DNA of 5,992 nt from an uncultured Synechococcus sp. (GTDB lineage: Bacteria > Cyanobacteriota > Cyanobacteriia > PCC-6307 > Cyanobiaceae): assembly GCA_913040905.1 (NCBI GenBank), contig CAJWIC010000091.1, forward strand, positions 1 to 5,992, given 5' to 3'. Shown here piece after piece: positions 1-5,931 of the stretch. The translations under genes were made by a program, and so were the position numbers. The first letter of the stretch is position 1; the number at the start of each line of letters is the position of its first letter. Below the pieces are notes generated by a model, which was not told the DNA's origin, searched no databases, and was given only the letters and a program-made list of their open reading frames with translations.

Positions 1-105
1 GTCTGCCGTGTAGTCAGAGGCATGTGGGCAGCCAAGCACCTCATAGAAGACATGCCTGAGCTGACCGCCACTAAGACAAAGCTCTACCCAGCGGAGTGGA
101 GTTAA
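1..105 (+). CDS. Possible 3' end of an unidentified gene (partial)
   Basis: Frame 1 is open from the window edge to a TAA at 103-105, giving 34 residues that end in KLYPAEWS. The other two forward frames close early (a TAG near 11 and a TGA near 57). The peptide mixes hydrophobic and charged residues in a protein-like way, with Met-Trp-Ala-Ala and Leu-Ile-Glu-Asp-Met stretches, and a weak terminator-like region follows at 141-184. I do not recognise the family. A run of 34 codons without a stop is expected by chance roughly one time in five, so this is only a candidate. The start lies outside the window and no function can be given. Confidence 0.35.
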   Translation, partial: VCRVVRGMWAAKHLIEDMPELTATKTKLYPAEWS

Positions 106-140
106 AGCTCTGAATCCGAAGGCATAAGTGAGCAACCGCC

Positions 141-184
141 TAGGGCAGTCATAAGCAGCCCTAACTAAATAAGCGTGCTTTTTT
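141..184 (+). terminator. Weak terminator-like hairpin plus T tract
   Basis: TAGGGC (141-146) and GCCCTA (158-163) form a perfect 6-bp stem with an 11-base loop. A T6 run follows at 179-184, 15 bases beyond the stem and so too far for a classical intrinsic terminator. A competing fold pairs AAGCA (153-157) with TGCTT (176-180), directly at the T run, but over an 18-base loop. Either fold could end transcription of the possible gene finishing at 105. The hexamer GCGTGC occurs on both sides of the T run (173-178 and 185-190). Confidence 0.3.
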
Positions 185-235
185 GCGTGCAGATTGTCGA
201 GGTTCGTTCAAAACCCAGTCAGTCACTCAATCTGT

Positions 236-254
236 TGCTGCTGGAGGAGCAGCA
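236..254. repeat. Short perfect hairpin in the intergenic region
   Basis: TGCTGCT (236-242) and AGCAGCA (248-254) are exact reverse complements around a GGAGG loop (243-247), followed by TTT. The stem is 7 bp with a 5-base loop. The exposed loop has an anti-SD-like or SD-like character (GGAGG), but no start codon follows at a useful distance. It could be a weak terminator, a 5'-leader structure of the gene at 361, or chance. Confidence 0.35.
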
Positions 255-360
255 TTTGGCAAAGACTTAGTGGAAAAACGCAGATTTCCGGGAAAAGAGC
301 AACAGGCGCTGGTATCGATCATGTTGAACTTCTAACGTTGAAGTACTGACAACGCTTTCA

Positions 361-882
361 TTGAGCAGATTCACCCTCCATCTCCTGACTGGATTCGCTG
401 TACTGATCAACGCTGGATTTGCCTCAGCACAGACTTTTTTTCGCAAACCACCGACGAATGCAAGGATTCACAACCCTGCTTCGACCGAGATGCAGCGCAA
501 TCGAACCACAATCAGCATTGAGGTCCCAGAAGATGCCGGGGCAGAACTTCAAGGCGTTGTTGTTTCCCAGCTGACTAACATTGACGTTTGGGATTGGGGT
601 CGCGAGCAGCCCAAGCTTTATCTCGGACCCTACAACCTACGACGTCGTGGAGTTTCTGGAGCTGCCAAAGTCGCGACTACCGAGAACGACGCAGAAATCA
701 TTATTCGCTTTGACCCAGCAATTCAGCCAGGCGAACAAGTCAATATTGTTTTTCGAAGTTTCAATCCCGATGCAGGCATTTACCAGTGGGCTACGACGTT
801 CATACCCAATGGCGTCAATCCGATCACCAGTGACGGACCCACACTAAGAACCTCCGTTTATCGGAACGAATATTTCAGGTGA
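361..882 (+). CDS. DUF2808-like secreted protein
   Basis: 173-aa protein with an N-terminal Sec-type signal peptide: a short basic start (Arg3), a hydrophobic core at about residues 8-21, and a likely cleavage after Ala-Ser-Ala at 23. The mature part resembles the cyanobacterial DUF2808 family: an EVPEDAG segment at 54-60, a beta-strand-rich middle, QPGEQVNIVF at 122-131, and NPDAGIYQWATTFIPNG at 135-151, near the C-terminus as in that family. Members are exported or periplasmic and their molecular role is unknown. The mature part has no cysteine, membrane helix or catalytic motif I can see. The start is TTG at 361: the frame closes at TGA 325-327, no ATG or GTG lies between, and starting here retains the whole signal peptide. 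No strong ribosome binding site precedes it. It converges on the RTX gene, 68 bases away. Family call is by eye. Confidence 0.75.
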   Translation: MSRFTLHLLTGFAVLINAGFASAQTFFRKPPTNARIHNPASTEMQRNRTTISIEVPEDAGAELQGVVVSQLTNIDVWDWGREQPKLYLGPYNLRRRGVSGAAKVATTENDAEIIIRFDPAIQPGEQVNIVFRSFNPDAGIYQWATTFIPNGVNPITSDGPTLRTSVYRNEYFR

Positions 883-894
883 AACACTTTTGAC

Positions 895-919
895 TGCCAT
901 GGCAACATGCCACCATGCA
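895..919. repeat. Palindrome/hairpin between convergent genes
   Basis: The 10-base perfect palindrome TGCCATGGCA (895-904) overlaps a second inverted repeat, TGGCA (900-904) with TGCCA (908-912) around an ACA loop. It lies in the 68-base gap between two gene ends that face each other, where a shared bidirectional terminator would be expected. No T tract follows on either strand, so an intrinsic terminator is uncertain; the stem is only 5 bp. Confidence 0.35.
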
Positions 920-950
920 ATCTGCGATTAAGGCCATTTCAATCAGCTCA

Positions 951-1763
951 TCACTCGGCAACCAATTCTAAATTCTCATCGTCGATACGAATAGGCTGAA
1001 TTAATTCGCTGGCATCAAAGTCAGATTTTGATATCTGCAATAGCGTGATCGAGGCGATGAAATTTCTCATACTGATTACAAGATCTTCACCGGATTGCTC
1101 GATTGAGTATCTACTGCCGAAAGTTCCCTCATCGTATTGAATCAGTTCACCAAGATCATAATCTTTAACGACCGAGCGTCCAGGACTGATAACAAAAACA
1201 TCATCCCCTGTTCCACCAATCAGGGTATCTTTACCGCCCCCTCCATCAACAAAATCATCCCCTGACCCTGCATCCAAAATATCATTTCCGTCGCCTCCCT
1301 GAAGAAGATCGTTGCCAGCACCAGCTTTTAAAACGTCCTTACCAGAGCCACCAATCAAATAGTCGGTACTCTTACCACCAATAAGAAAATCATGGCCCGG
1401 GCCACCATCCAGCAAATCTCGGCCATTACGACCAAATATCCGATCTTTGCCACTGCCACCAGTTAGCTGGTCATTACCGTCTTTCCCATCAATGAAATCA
1501 TCACCCTCTCCGCCATCAATAGTGTCCTGGCCAATGCTGCTCGTCAGCAGATCATCGCCTTGGCCACCCAAAACAAAGGCTCGATTGTCTTCATCCGCCT
1601 CATCTCCTTCGTCTAAAGCGGTGAATTGATCAAACAAATCATTACCCCCTCGTCCTTCAAAATACACAAAGCCACTCAAATCAATCAACTCATTGTCTCC
1701 CTCATCTCCAACAAAGATCCAGAGAAAATCTTGCTGGTCTGTATTGAGCAGAGTTGTTGTCAT
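951..1763 (-). CDS. RTX-type calcium-binding repeat protein, probable type I secretion substrate
   Basis: 270-aa acidic protein. Residues 83-190 are twelve back-to-back nonapeptides of the GGxGxDxLx type that bind calcium in a parallel beta-roll; isolated copies also occur at 36-44 and 65-73, separated by an acidic linker at 51-60. The copy at 128-136 (IGGKSTDYL) has lost the glycine and acidic pattern and probably binds calcium poorly. The C-terminal 80 residues (191-270) form a non-repeat cap, as in proteins exported by type I (ABC/HlyD/TolC) systems, whose uncleaved signal sits there. There is no N-terminal signal peptide and no enzymatic domain, so it is more likely a structural, surface or adhesion factor than a toxin or protease. 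No exporter gene is in the window. ATG at 1763 is the only sensible start, since the next Met is residue 232. It begins 18 bases after the zinc-ribbon gene and may be co-transcribed. G+C is visibly lower than in mfd. Confidence 0.88.
   Translation of the reverse strand: MTTTLLNTDQQDFLWIFVGDEGDNELIDLSGFVYFEGRGGNDLFDQFTALDEGDEADEDNRAFVLGGQGDDLLTSSIGQDTIDGGEGDDFIDGKDGNDQLTGGSGKDRIFGRNGRDLLDGGPGHDFLIGGKSTDYLIGGSGKDVLKAGAGNDLLQGGDGNDILDAGSGDDFVDGGGGKDTLIGGTGDDVFVISPGRSVVKDYDLGELIQYDEGTFGSRYSIEQSGEDLVISMRNFIASITLLQISKSDFDASELIQPIRIDDENLELVAE
1194..1517 (-). repeat. Twelve tandem 27-base RTX repeat units
   Basis: This part of the RTX gene encodes residues 83-190 as an uninterrupted series of 9-residue units, hence 27-base units at DNA level. 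Typical units are DGGEGDDFI, TGGSGKDRI, QGGDGNDIL and IGGTGDDVF. The units differ at variable positions and in codon choice, so the array looks old and diverged rather than a fresh slippage expansion. Confidence 0.85.
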
Positions 1764-1781
1764 GAGGGGGCGAGTGGCTGA

Positions 1782-2018
1782 TCAGGAGAACGATTGATGA
1801 GGCCTGCTTGAAGGAGGCCTGATTGGATCAACGGCCGGGAATGATGACAACAACAGAACAGAACCAACTGAAATCAAAACCAAAAGCCCAATTGGTCTGA
1901 CGAGCGGCTGCTTCTGCAAGGGCGTTCTGCACCTCGGGCAAATTGGCGTGACTCCCCTGGGTGGTCTCAAAACAATGGCCGGACCACAGCAACAGGTTGG
2001 ACATCGAAAGCGCGGCAA
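1782..2018 (-). CDS. Small zinc-ribbon single-pass membrane protein
   Basis: 78-aa protein. The N-terminal part carries two Cys-Pro-x-Cys knuckles, Cys6/Cys9 and Cys27/Cys30, 17 residues apart, the usual layout of a treble-clef or rubredoxin-like zinc ribbon; Cys10 and Cys11 are additional. A hydrophobic helix at about residues 42-62 (from PIGLLVLIS) would anchor it in a membrane, followed by a proline/serine-rich tail. Small zinc-ribbon plus membrane-helix proteins of this kind are, from memory, recurrent conserved hypotheticals in picocyanobacteria; the function is unknown. The start is TTG at 2018: no ATG or GTG lies between it and the in-frame TAG upstream. The gene is divergent from mfd (62-base gap) and 18 bases before the RTX gene. 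The paired CPxC motifs and a helix in one short frame make it a real gene rather than a shadow. Confidence 0.7.
   Translation of the reverse strand: MPRFRCPTCCCGPAIVLRPPRGVTPICPRCRTPLQKQPLVRPIGLLVLISVGSVLLLSSFPAVDPIRPPSSRPHQSFS
1800..1820. repeat. AGGCCT inverted repeat at the end of the zinc-ribbon gene
   Basis: AGGCCT occurs at 1800-1805 and 1815-1820; because the hexamer is itself a palindrome the two copies are both direct and inverted repeats. They can form a 6-bp stem around a 9-base interior that can pair a little further. The structure lies inside the 3' end of the zinc-ribbon gene, 37 bases before the RTX start codon on the minus strand. It could attenuate or stabilise the message between the two genes. 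No T tract follows, so it is not a standard terminator. Confidence 0.4.
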
Positions 2019-2080
2019 GGTCTTGACGCAGTCGGTCGCACCCTATTGCGAAGATCAGCGATTGCCGACCGAACAGCGCC
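2019..2080. promoter_or_regulatory. Divergent intergenic region between the zinc-ribbon gene and mfd
   Basis: Only 62 bases separate two divergent starts, so signals for both genes must lie here or inside the opposite gene. For mfd the best candidate is TTGACG at 2023-2028 (five of six to the -35 consensus) with TATTGC at 2044-2049 (three of six to -10), 15 bases apart, which is short. I see no good Shine-Dalgarno sequence before either start. The assignment is weak; the divergent arrangement itself is what supports a promoter here. Confidence 0.35.
2032..2072. repeat. Inverted repeat in the mfd leader
   Basis: TCGGTCG (2032-2038) and CGACCGA (2066-2072) are perfect 7-base reverse complements; the pairing extends two more bases inward (CA with TG) if C2065 is bulged. 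The right arm ends 8 bases before the mfd ATG. The interior also has a smaller nested hairpin, CGCA (2037-2040) with TGCG (2047-2050). It could be an operator for a dimeric regulator or a leader structure over the mfd ribosome site. Confidence 0.4.
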
Positions 2081-5000
2081 ATGTCCCTGCGTTCCCTGGT
2101 GACCCAGCTGCGTGATGCAGCCCTCACTGGCGAACTGCTCCAGCGCAGCCAGCGTGATGAGCGTCTGCTCCTGCGCGGCGCCGGTCGGATCAGCCGTGCA
2201 CTTCTCGCCAGTGCCCTTGCACAACGCGACAAGAGACCGTTGCTGGTGGTGGTGCCCACCCTTGAAGAAGCCGGTCGCTGGACAACTCTGCTGGAACTGA
2301 TGGGGTGGAGCAGCGCCAGCCTGTATCCCACCAGTGAGGGATCCCCCTACGAACCCTTTGACCCCACCAGCGAAATCATCTGGGGACAGCTCCAGGTTCT
2401 GAGTGAGCTGATCGGTGGTGAAGATCCTGCGACGAAGGCGATCGTGGCCACGGAACGCTGCCTTCAGCCCCACCTGCCGCCACGGACCTCGCTTGAAGCC
2501 ACCTGTCGCACCCTGAAAAAGGGCGATGAGCTTGACCTGGACGACCTGGCCGAAACCCTGGCCCGCCTCGGATATGAACGGGTCTCCACTATCGACCAGG
2601 AGGGAACCTGGAGTCGCCGCGGCGACATCGTCGACATCTACCCGGTCAGCAGTGAACTGCCGGTGCGACTGGAATTCTTCGGGGAAGAGCTGGACAAACT
2701 CAGGGAATTTGACCCTGCCACCCAGCGTTCGCTCGATCCGGTGGAGCGGCTGCAGCTGACGCCGACTGGATTCGGACCGCTTGTTGCCGACCAATTGAGG
2801 GACACCATGCCGGAAGGCCTGGATCGACTGCTGGGGGATGAGGCCACCGAAGAACTGCTGGAGGGAGGCACACCCGAAGGACTCCGTCGCTTGATGGGGC
2901 TGGCCTGGGGGCAACCCGCCTGCCTGCTCGACTATCTGCCGGCCTCTACCGCGGTTGTGATCGATGAGCGCCGTCACGGGCTGGCCCATGGCCAGCAGTG
3001 GCTCGATCACGCCATCGACCACCACGGGGACATGGCCAGCGAACTCGGCCTTTCGGATGAGGAACGTGATGCGCTGTGGCCAGCGGTCCTGCAACGCAGC
3101 ATCGAGGAGGCCTACGGCTTGGCTGAGGCCCACCATGGCTTTGACATGGCCGAATTACTGGAGGAAGACGGCCATCCCAACAGCTTCGACCTCGCCAGTC
3201 GTCCGATGCCGGCGTATCCGAATCAGTTCGGCAAGCTGGGCGATCTGATCAAGGGCTTCCAGAAGGAGAAAACCGCGGTCTGGCTGATCTCCGCTCAACC
3301 CAGTCGGGCGGTGGCTCTGCTGGAGGAACACGACTGCATCGGCCGCTTCGTTCCCAATCCAGCCGATGCACCGGCCATTGCGCGGTTGATCGAACAGAAC
3401 ACCCCGGTGGCGCTGAAATCTTCCGGCACCGCCGAGTTGGAGGGGTTGCAACTGCCGGCCTGGCGCCTGGCCCTGGTGACGGACCGCGAGTTCTTCGGAC
3501 AACAGACCCTGGGTTCCAGTGGCTATGTGCGTCGCCGCCGCAAGGCGGCCAGCCGCACGGTGGACCCCAACAAGATGCGGCCAGGGGACTTTGTCGTCCA
3601 TCGCAACCACGGCATCGGTCGCTTCAAGGCGATGGAGAAGCTGGCGGTGTCAGGCGATGTACGCGATTACCTCGTGGTGCAGTACGCCGATGGAATCCTG
3701 CGGGTTGCGGCAGACCAGCTGGGAAGTCTCGGTCGCTACCGGGCTACCAGCGAGACCCCTCCCCAGCTCAGCAAGATGGGCGGGGCCACCTGGACCAAAG
3801 CCAAGGAACGGGCCAAGAAAGCGGTCCGCAAGGTGGCGATGGACCTTGTGAAGCTCTACGCAGAGCGGCAGCAGGCCGATGGTTTCGCCTTCCCCAGTGA
3901 CGGCCCCTGGCAGAACGAACTGGAGGAGTCGTTCCCCTACGAACCGACCCCGGATCAGCTGAAGGCCACCGCCGATGTGAAGCGCGACATGGAAAAAGCC
4001 GAGCCGATGGACCGTCTGGTCTGCGGAGATGTCGGCTTCGGCAAGACGGAAGTGGCCATTCGCGCCATCTTCAAAGCGATCACAGCGGGGAAACAGGTGG
4101 CCATGCTGGCCCCCACCACCGTGCTGGCCCAACAGCACTGGCGAACCCTGTCCGAACGGTTTGCTCCATACCCGATCAAGGTGGCGCTGTTGAATCGCTT
4201 CCGCACGGCATCAGAGCGGAAGACGATCCTTGAGGGCCTCAAGGGGGGCACCATCGATGCGGTGGTCGGCACCCATCAGCTGCTCGGCAAGGGAGCCGCG
4301 TTCCAACAACTCGGCTTGCTGGTGGTCGACGAGGAACAGCGCTTCGGTGTTAATCAGAAGGAAAAGATCAAGGTGCTGCGCAAGGACGTCGACGTCCTCA
4401 CCCTATCGGCGACGCCGATCCCCAGAACGCTGTACATGAGCTTGTCCGGCGTGCGGGAGATGAGCCTGATCACCACTCCACCGCCGCTGCGTCGTCCGAT
4501 CAAAACCCATCTGGCTGCCTTGGATCCGGAAGCGGTGCGCAGCGCCATCCGTCAGGAGCTGGACCGAGGCGGGCAGGTGTTCTATGTGGTGCCGAGGGTG
4601 GAGGGCATCGAGGATGTGGCTGCGGGACTGCGGGAGATGCTGCCCGGCCTGAAACTGCTTGTGGCCCATGGCCAGATGGCGGAAGGCGAACTGGAGAGCG
4701 CCATGGTGGCGTTCAACGCCGGGGAAGCCGATGTGATGCTCTGCACCACCATTGTCGAGAGCGGGCTCGACATCCCGCGGGTGAACACGATCCTGATCGA
4801 GGATGCCCACCGCTTCGGATTGGCCCAGCTCTACCAGTTGCGCGGGCGTGTAGGGCGCAGTGGCATTCAGGCTCACGCCTGGTTGTTCTATCCCGGCAAT
4901 GGTTCGCTGAGTGACAACGCACGCCAACGCCTTCGGGCCATTCAGGAGTTCGCCCAGCTCGGCAGCGGCTATCAGCTGGCCATGCGCGACATGGAGATCC

Positions 5001-5659
5001 GCGGCGTCGGCAACCTTCTGGGGGTGGAGCAGAGCGGCCAGATGGAGACGATCGGTTTCGACCTCTACATGGAAATGCTGCAGGAATCCCTGGCGGAGAT
5101 TCAGGGCCAGGACATCCCCAGCGTCGACGACACCCAAGTGGATCTTCCCGTCACAGCATTTGTGCCAGCCGACTGGATCACCGATCCCGATGAAAAAATC
5201 GCCGCTTACCGCGCTGCGGCCGACTGTCGATCCGGCGAGGCATTGGTGGAACTGGCAGCCGGCTGGGCAGATCGCTACGGGGCGCTGCCGGCGGCGGTGC
5301 AATCCCTGTTGCAGTTAATGGAGCTGAAACTGCTGGCCAGACGTTGTGGGGTTTCCCGCATCAAACCGGAGAAGCCCAACATCGTGCTGGAGACTCCGAT
5401 GGAGGAGCCGGCCTTCCGCCTGCTGCGGCAGGGACTACCACAGCATCTGCATGGTCGCTTGGTGTATCAGAGCGGCAAAGCGCTGCGACACAAGGTGCTG
5501 GCACGAGGACTGGGGGTCCTGCCGATGGAGAAGCAACTCGAACAGCTGATGGAATGGCTGCGGTTGATGGCGGGGCAGATCCCCGATGCTGACGGAACCA
5601 CCGGAGCGCAGAAGCAGGAGGAGCAGGCAAAACGGAACGAGGCGGTCCTGCGGGTGTGA
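2081..5659 (+). CDS. mfd: Transcription-repair coupling factor Mfd
   Basis: 1192-aa ATP-dependent translocase that pushes or removes RNA polymerase stalled at DNA lesions and recruits UvrA for nucleotide excision repair. Domains in order: UvrB-like module at about 1-340 (LYPTSEGSPYEPFDP at 81-95, SRRGDIVDIYP at 178-188) without a working P-loop, as usual; RNA polymerase-interacting (CarD/RID) domain at about 500-550 (GDFVVHRNHGIGRF at 502-515); linker helix near 572-597; helicase lobes at about 615-950 with Walker A GDVGFGKT (649-656), GTHQLL (730-735), DEEQRFG (750-756), LSATPIPRT (775-783), VESGLDIP (892-899) and QLRGRVGRS (919-927); TRG motif at about 961-986 (GVGNLLGVEQSG at its end); autoinhibitory D7 at about 1020-1160. 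All key ATPase residues are present. Length is a little above E. coli Mfd (1148), partly from a charged C-terminal tail after 1164. ATG 2081 is the only usual start codon after the in-frame TGA at 2024. The gene appears intact and monocistronic or leading. Confidence 0.98.
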   Translation: MSLRSLVTQLRDAALTGELLQRSQRDERLLLRGAGRISRALLASALAQRDKRPLLVVVPTLEEAGRWTTLLELMGWSSASLYPTSEGSPYEPFDPTSEIIWGQLQVLSELIGGEDPATKAIVATERCLQPHLPPRTSLEATCRTLKKGDELDLDDLAETLARLGYERVSTIDQEGTWSRRGDIVDIYPVSSELPVRLEFFGEELDKLREFDPATQRSLDPVERLQLTPTGFGPLVADQLRDTMPEGLDRLLGDEATEELLEGGTPEGLRRLMGLAWGQPACLLDYLPASTAVVIDERRHGLAHGQQWLDHAIDHHGDMASELGLSDEERDALWPAVLQRSIEEAYGLAEAHHGFDMAELLEEDGHPNSFDLASRPMPAYPNQFGKLGDLIKGFQKEKTAVWLISAQPSRAVALLEEHDCIGRFVPNPADAPAIARLIEQNTPVALKSSGTAELEGLQLPAWRLALVTDREFFGQQTLGSSGYVRRRRKAASRTVDPNKMRPGDFVVHRNHGIGRFKAMEKLAVSGDVRDYLVVQYADGILRVAADQLGSLGRYRATSETPPQLSKMGGATWTKAKERAKKAVRKVAMDLVKLYAERQQADGFAFPSDGPWQNELEESFPYEPTPDQLKATADVKRDMEKAEPMDRLVCGDVGFGKTEVAIRAIFKAITAGKQVAMLAPTTVLAQQHWRTLSERFAPYPIKVALLNRFRTASERKTILEGLKGGTIDAVVGTHQLLGKGAAFQQLGLLVVDEEQRFGVNQKEKIKVLRKDVDVLTLSATPIPRTLYMSLSGVREMSLITTPPPLRRPIKTHLAALDPEAVRSAIRQELDRGGQVFYVVPRVEGIEDVAAGLREMLPGLKLLVAHGQMAEGELESAMVAFNAGEADVMLCTTIVESGLDIPRVNTILIEDAHRFGLAQLYQLRGRVGRSGIQAHAWLFYPGNGSLSDNARQRLRAIQEFAQLGSGYQLAMRDMEIRGVGNLLGVEQSGQMETIGFDLYMEMLQESLAEIQGQDIPSVDDTQVDLPVTAFVPADWITDPDEKIAAYRAAADCRSGEALVELAAGWADRYGALPAAVQSLLQLMELKLLARRCGVSRIKPEKPNIVLETPMEEPAFRLLRQGLPQHLHGRLVYQSGKALRHKVLARGLGVLPMEKQLEQLMEWLRLMAGQIPDADGTTGAQKQEEQAKRNEAVLRV

Positions 5660-5707
5660 AGGCGTACTCGCATTTCTGAGAAAACTTCCACAGCCGCGCA
5701 ATTCTTC

Positions 5708-5715
5708 GTTACATT
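5708..5715 (+). promoter_or_regulatory. HLR1-like octamer / possible -10 before the small membrane protein gene
   Basis: GTTACATT exactly fits the HLR1 half-site (G/T)TTACA(T/A)(T/A) recognised by the cyanobacterial response regulator RpaB. Functional HLR1 normally has two such octamers 2 bases apart; the neighbours at the correct distance on both sides match poorly (about three of eight). The same bases contain TACATT (5710-5715), four of six to a -10 box, so the site may be a promoter core rather than an operator. It lies 23 bases before the start codon at 5739. Confidence 0.35.
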
Positions 5716-5726
5716 GGTGGCAATGC

Positions 5727-5733
5727 AAGGGAG
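5727..5733 (+). promoter_or_regulatory. Ribosome binding site that fixes the start at 5739
   Basis: AAGGGAG lies 5 bases before ATG 5739 and is the clearest Shine-Dalgarno sequence in the window. It argues for the 54-aa product rather than the longer reading frame that opens at 5586 inside mfd. A weaker GGTGA at 5742-5746 could serve the alternative ATG at 5751. Confidence 0.65.
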
Positions 5734-5738
5734 CGGAA

Positions 5739-5903
5739 ATGGGTGAATTCATGGATCTCAACCCAGGCGCCTTTCCTTTGCAGCTGATCAGCGGTGTGGT
5801 GTGTACAGCTGCCCTCGGTCTGTATGCGCTCTTTCAACCCGCCTCCGACGACGATGACTCCAACGGAGGCGGTGGTGGTGGGTTAATGCAACCTGTTGCC
5901 TGA
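5739..5903 (+). CDS. Small single-pass membrane protein, conserved-hypothetical type
   Basis: 54-aa protein with a membrane helix at about residues 13-32 (PLQLISGVVCTAALGLYALF), then an acidic run Asp37-Asp40, a Gly6 run at 43-48, and a short end LMQPVA. This layout, short N-terminus, one helix, Asp/Gly linker and hydrophobic end, looks like the tiny thylakoid or plasma-membrane proteins common in picocyanobacteria; I cannot name a function. The start is ATG 5739, set by a good ribosome site; ATG 5751 would give 50 aa. The frame is open back to 5586 within mfd, but that extension is Arg-rich and overlaps mfd in another frame, so it is not taken. It sits 79 bases after mfd on the same strand, probably with its own promoter, and is followed by a hairpin. 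Confidence 0.75.
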   Translation: MGEFMDLNPGAFPLQLISGVVCTAALGLYALFQPASDDDDSNGGGGGGLMQPVA

Positions 5904-5905
5904 TG

Positions 5906-5930
5906 ATCTCCTTACCTGACTGGAGGAGAT
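5906..5930. terminator. Hairpin after the small membrane protein gene, possibly bidirectional
   Basis: ATCTCCT (5906-5912) and AGGAGAT (5924-5930) form a perfect 7-bp stem around an 11-base loop, starting 2 bases after the stop codon of the small gene. There is no T tract on the + strand just after it, so termination strength is doubtful. A minus-strand frame stops at 5932, directly on the other side, which would suit a shared terminator between converging genes. Confidence 0.5.
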
Positions 5931-5931
5931 G

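Larger units (their letters stand above)
106..360. other. Intergenic region, no recognisable gene
   Basis: This 255-base stretch before the DUF2808-like gene contains no long open frame, no tRNA cloverleaf and no cyanobacterial small-RNA signature that I could see (no Yfr1-like ACTCCTCACAC). It holds two short inverted repeats (141-163 and 236-254) and a T6 tract at 179-184 flanked by identical GCGTGC hexamers. No convincing -35/-10 pair was found for the gene at 361; TTGAAC at 324-329 resembles a -35 but no good -10 follows at the usual distance. Confidence 0.6.

Noticed and set aside
198..230. GGTTCG motif resembling a tRNA T-arm, considered as a tRNA end or attachment site
   Set aside because: No matching stem, acceptor arm or cloverleaf can be drawn around it.
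321..335. Four-codon upstream open frame (ATG 321 to TAA) before the DUF2808-like gene
   Set aside because: No ribosome site and no regulatory codon bias; easily chance.
1194..1517. Regular 27-base periodicity considered as a CRISPR or DNA-level repeat array
   Set aside because: The periodicity comes from coding nonapeptides in one open frame; there are no identical repeats with unrelated spacers.
1828..2331. 167-codon minus-strand frame overlapping the zinc-ribbon gene and mfd
   Set aside because: Ser/Arg-rich with no domain; it conflicts with two better supported genes in other frames.
1967..3136. Long open frame (389 codons) on the minus strand opposite mfd
   Set aside because: It lies fully antisense to the mfd start and N-terminal domains. 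Its product is rich in Gln, Gly and His without a recognisable domain, as expected of a G+C-rich gene read backwards.
4403..5302. 299-codon minus-strand open frame opposite the mfd helicase region
   Set aside because: Antisense to conserved helicase motifs; composition (His, Gln, Ala rich) and lack of any motif mark it as a shadow.
5586..5738. N-terminal extension of the small membrane protein gene into mfd
   Set aside because: The extension is Arg-rich, overlaps the mfd tail in another frame, and the good ribosome site sits right before ATG 5739.
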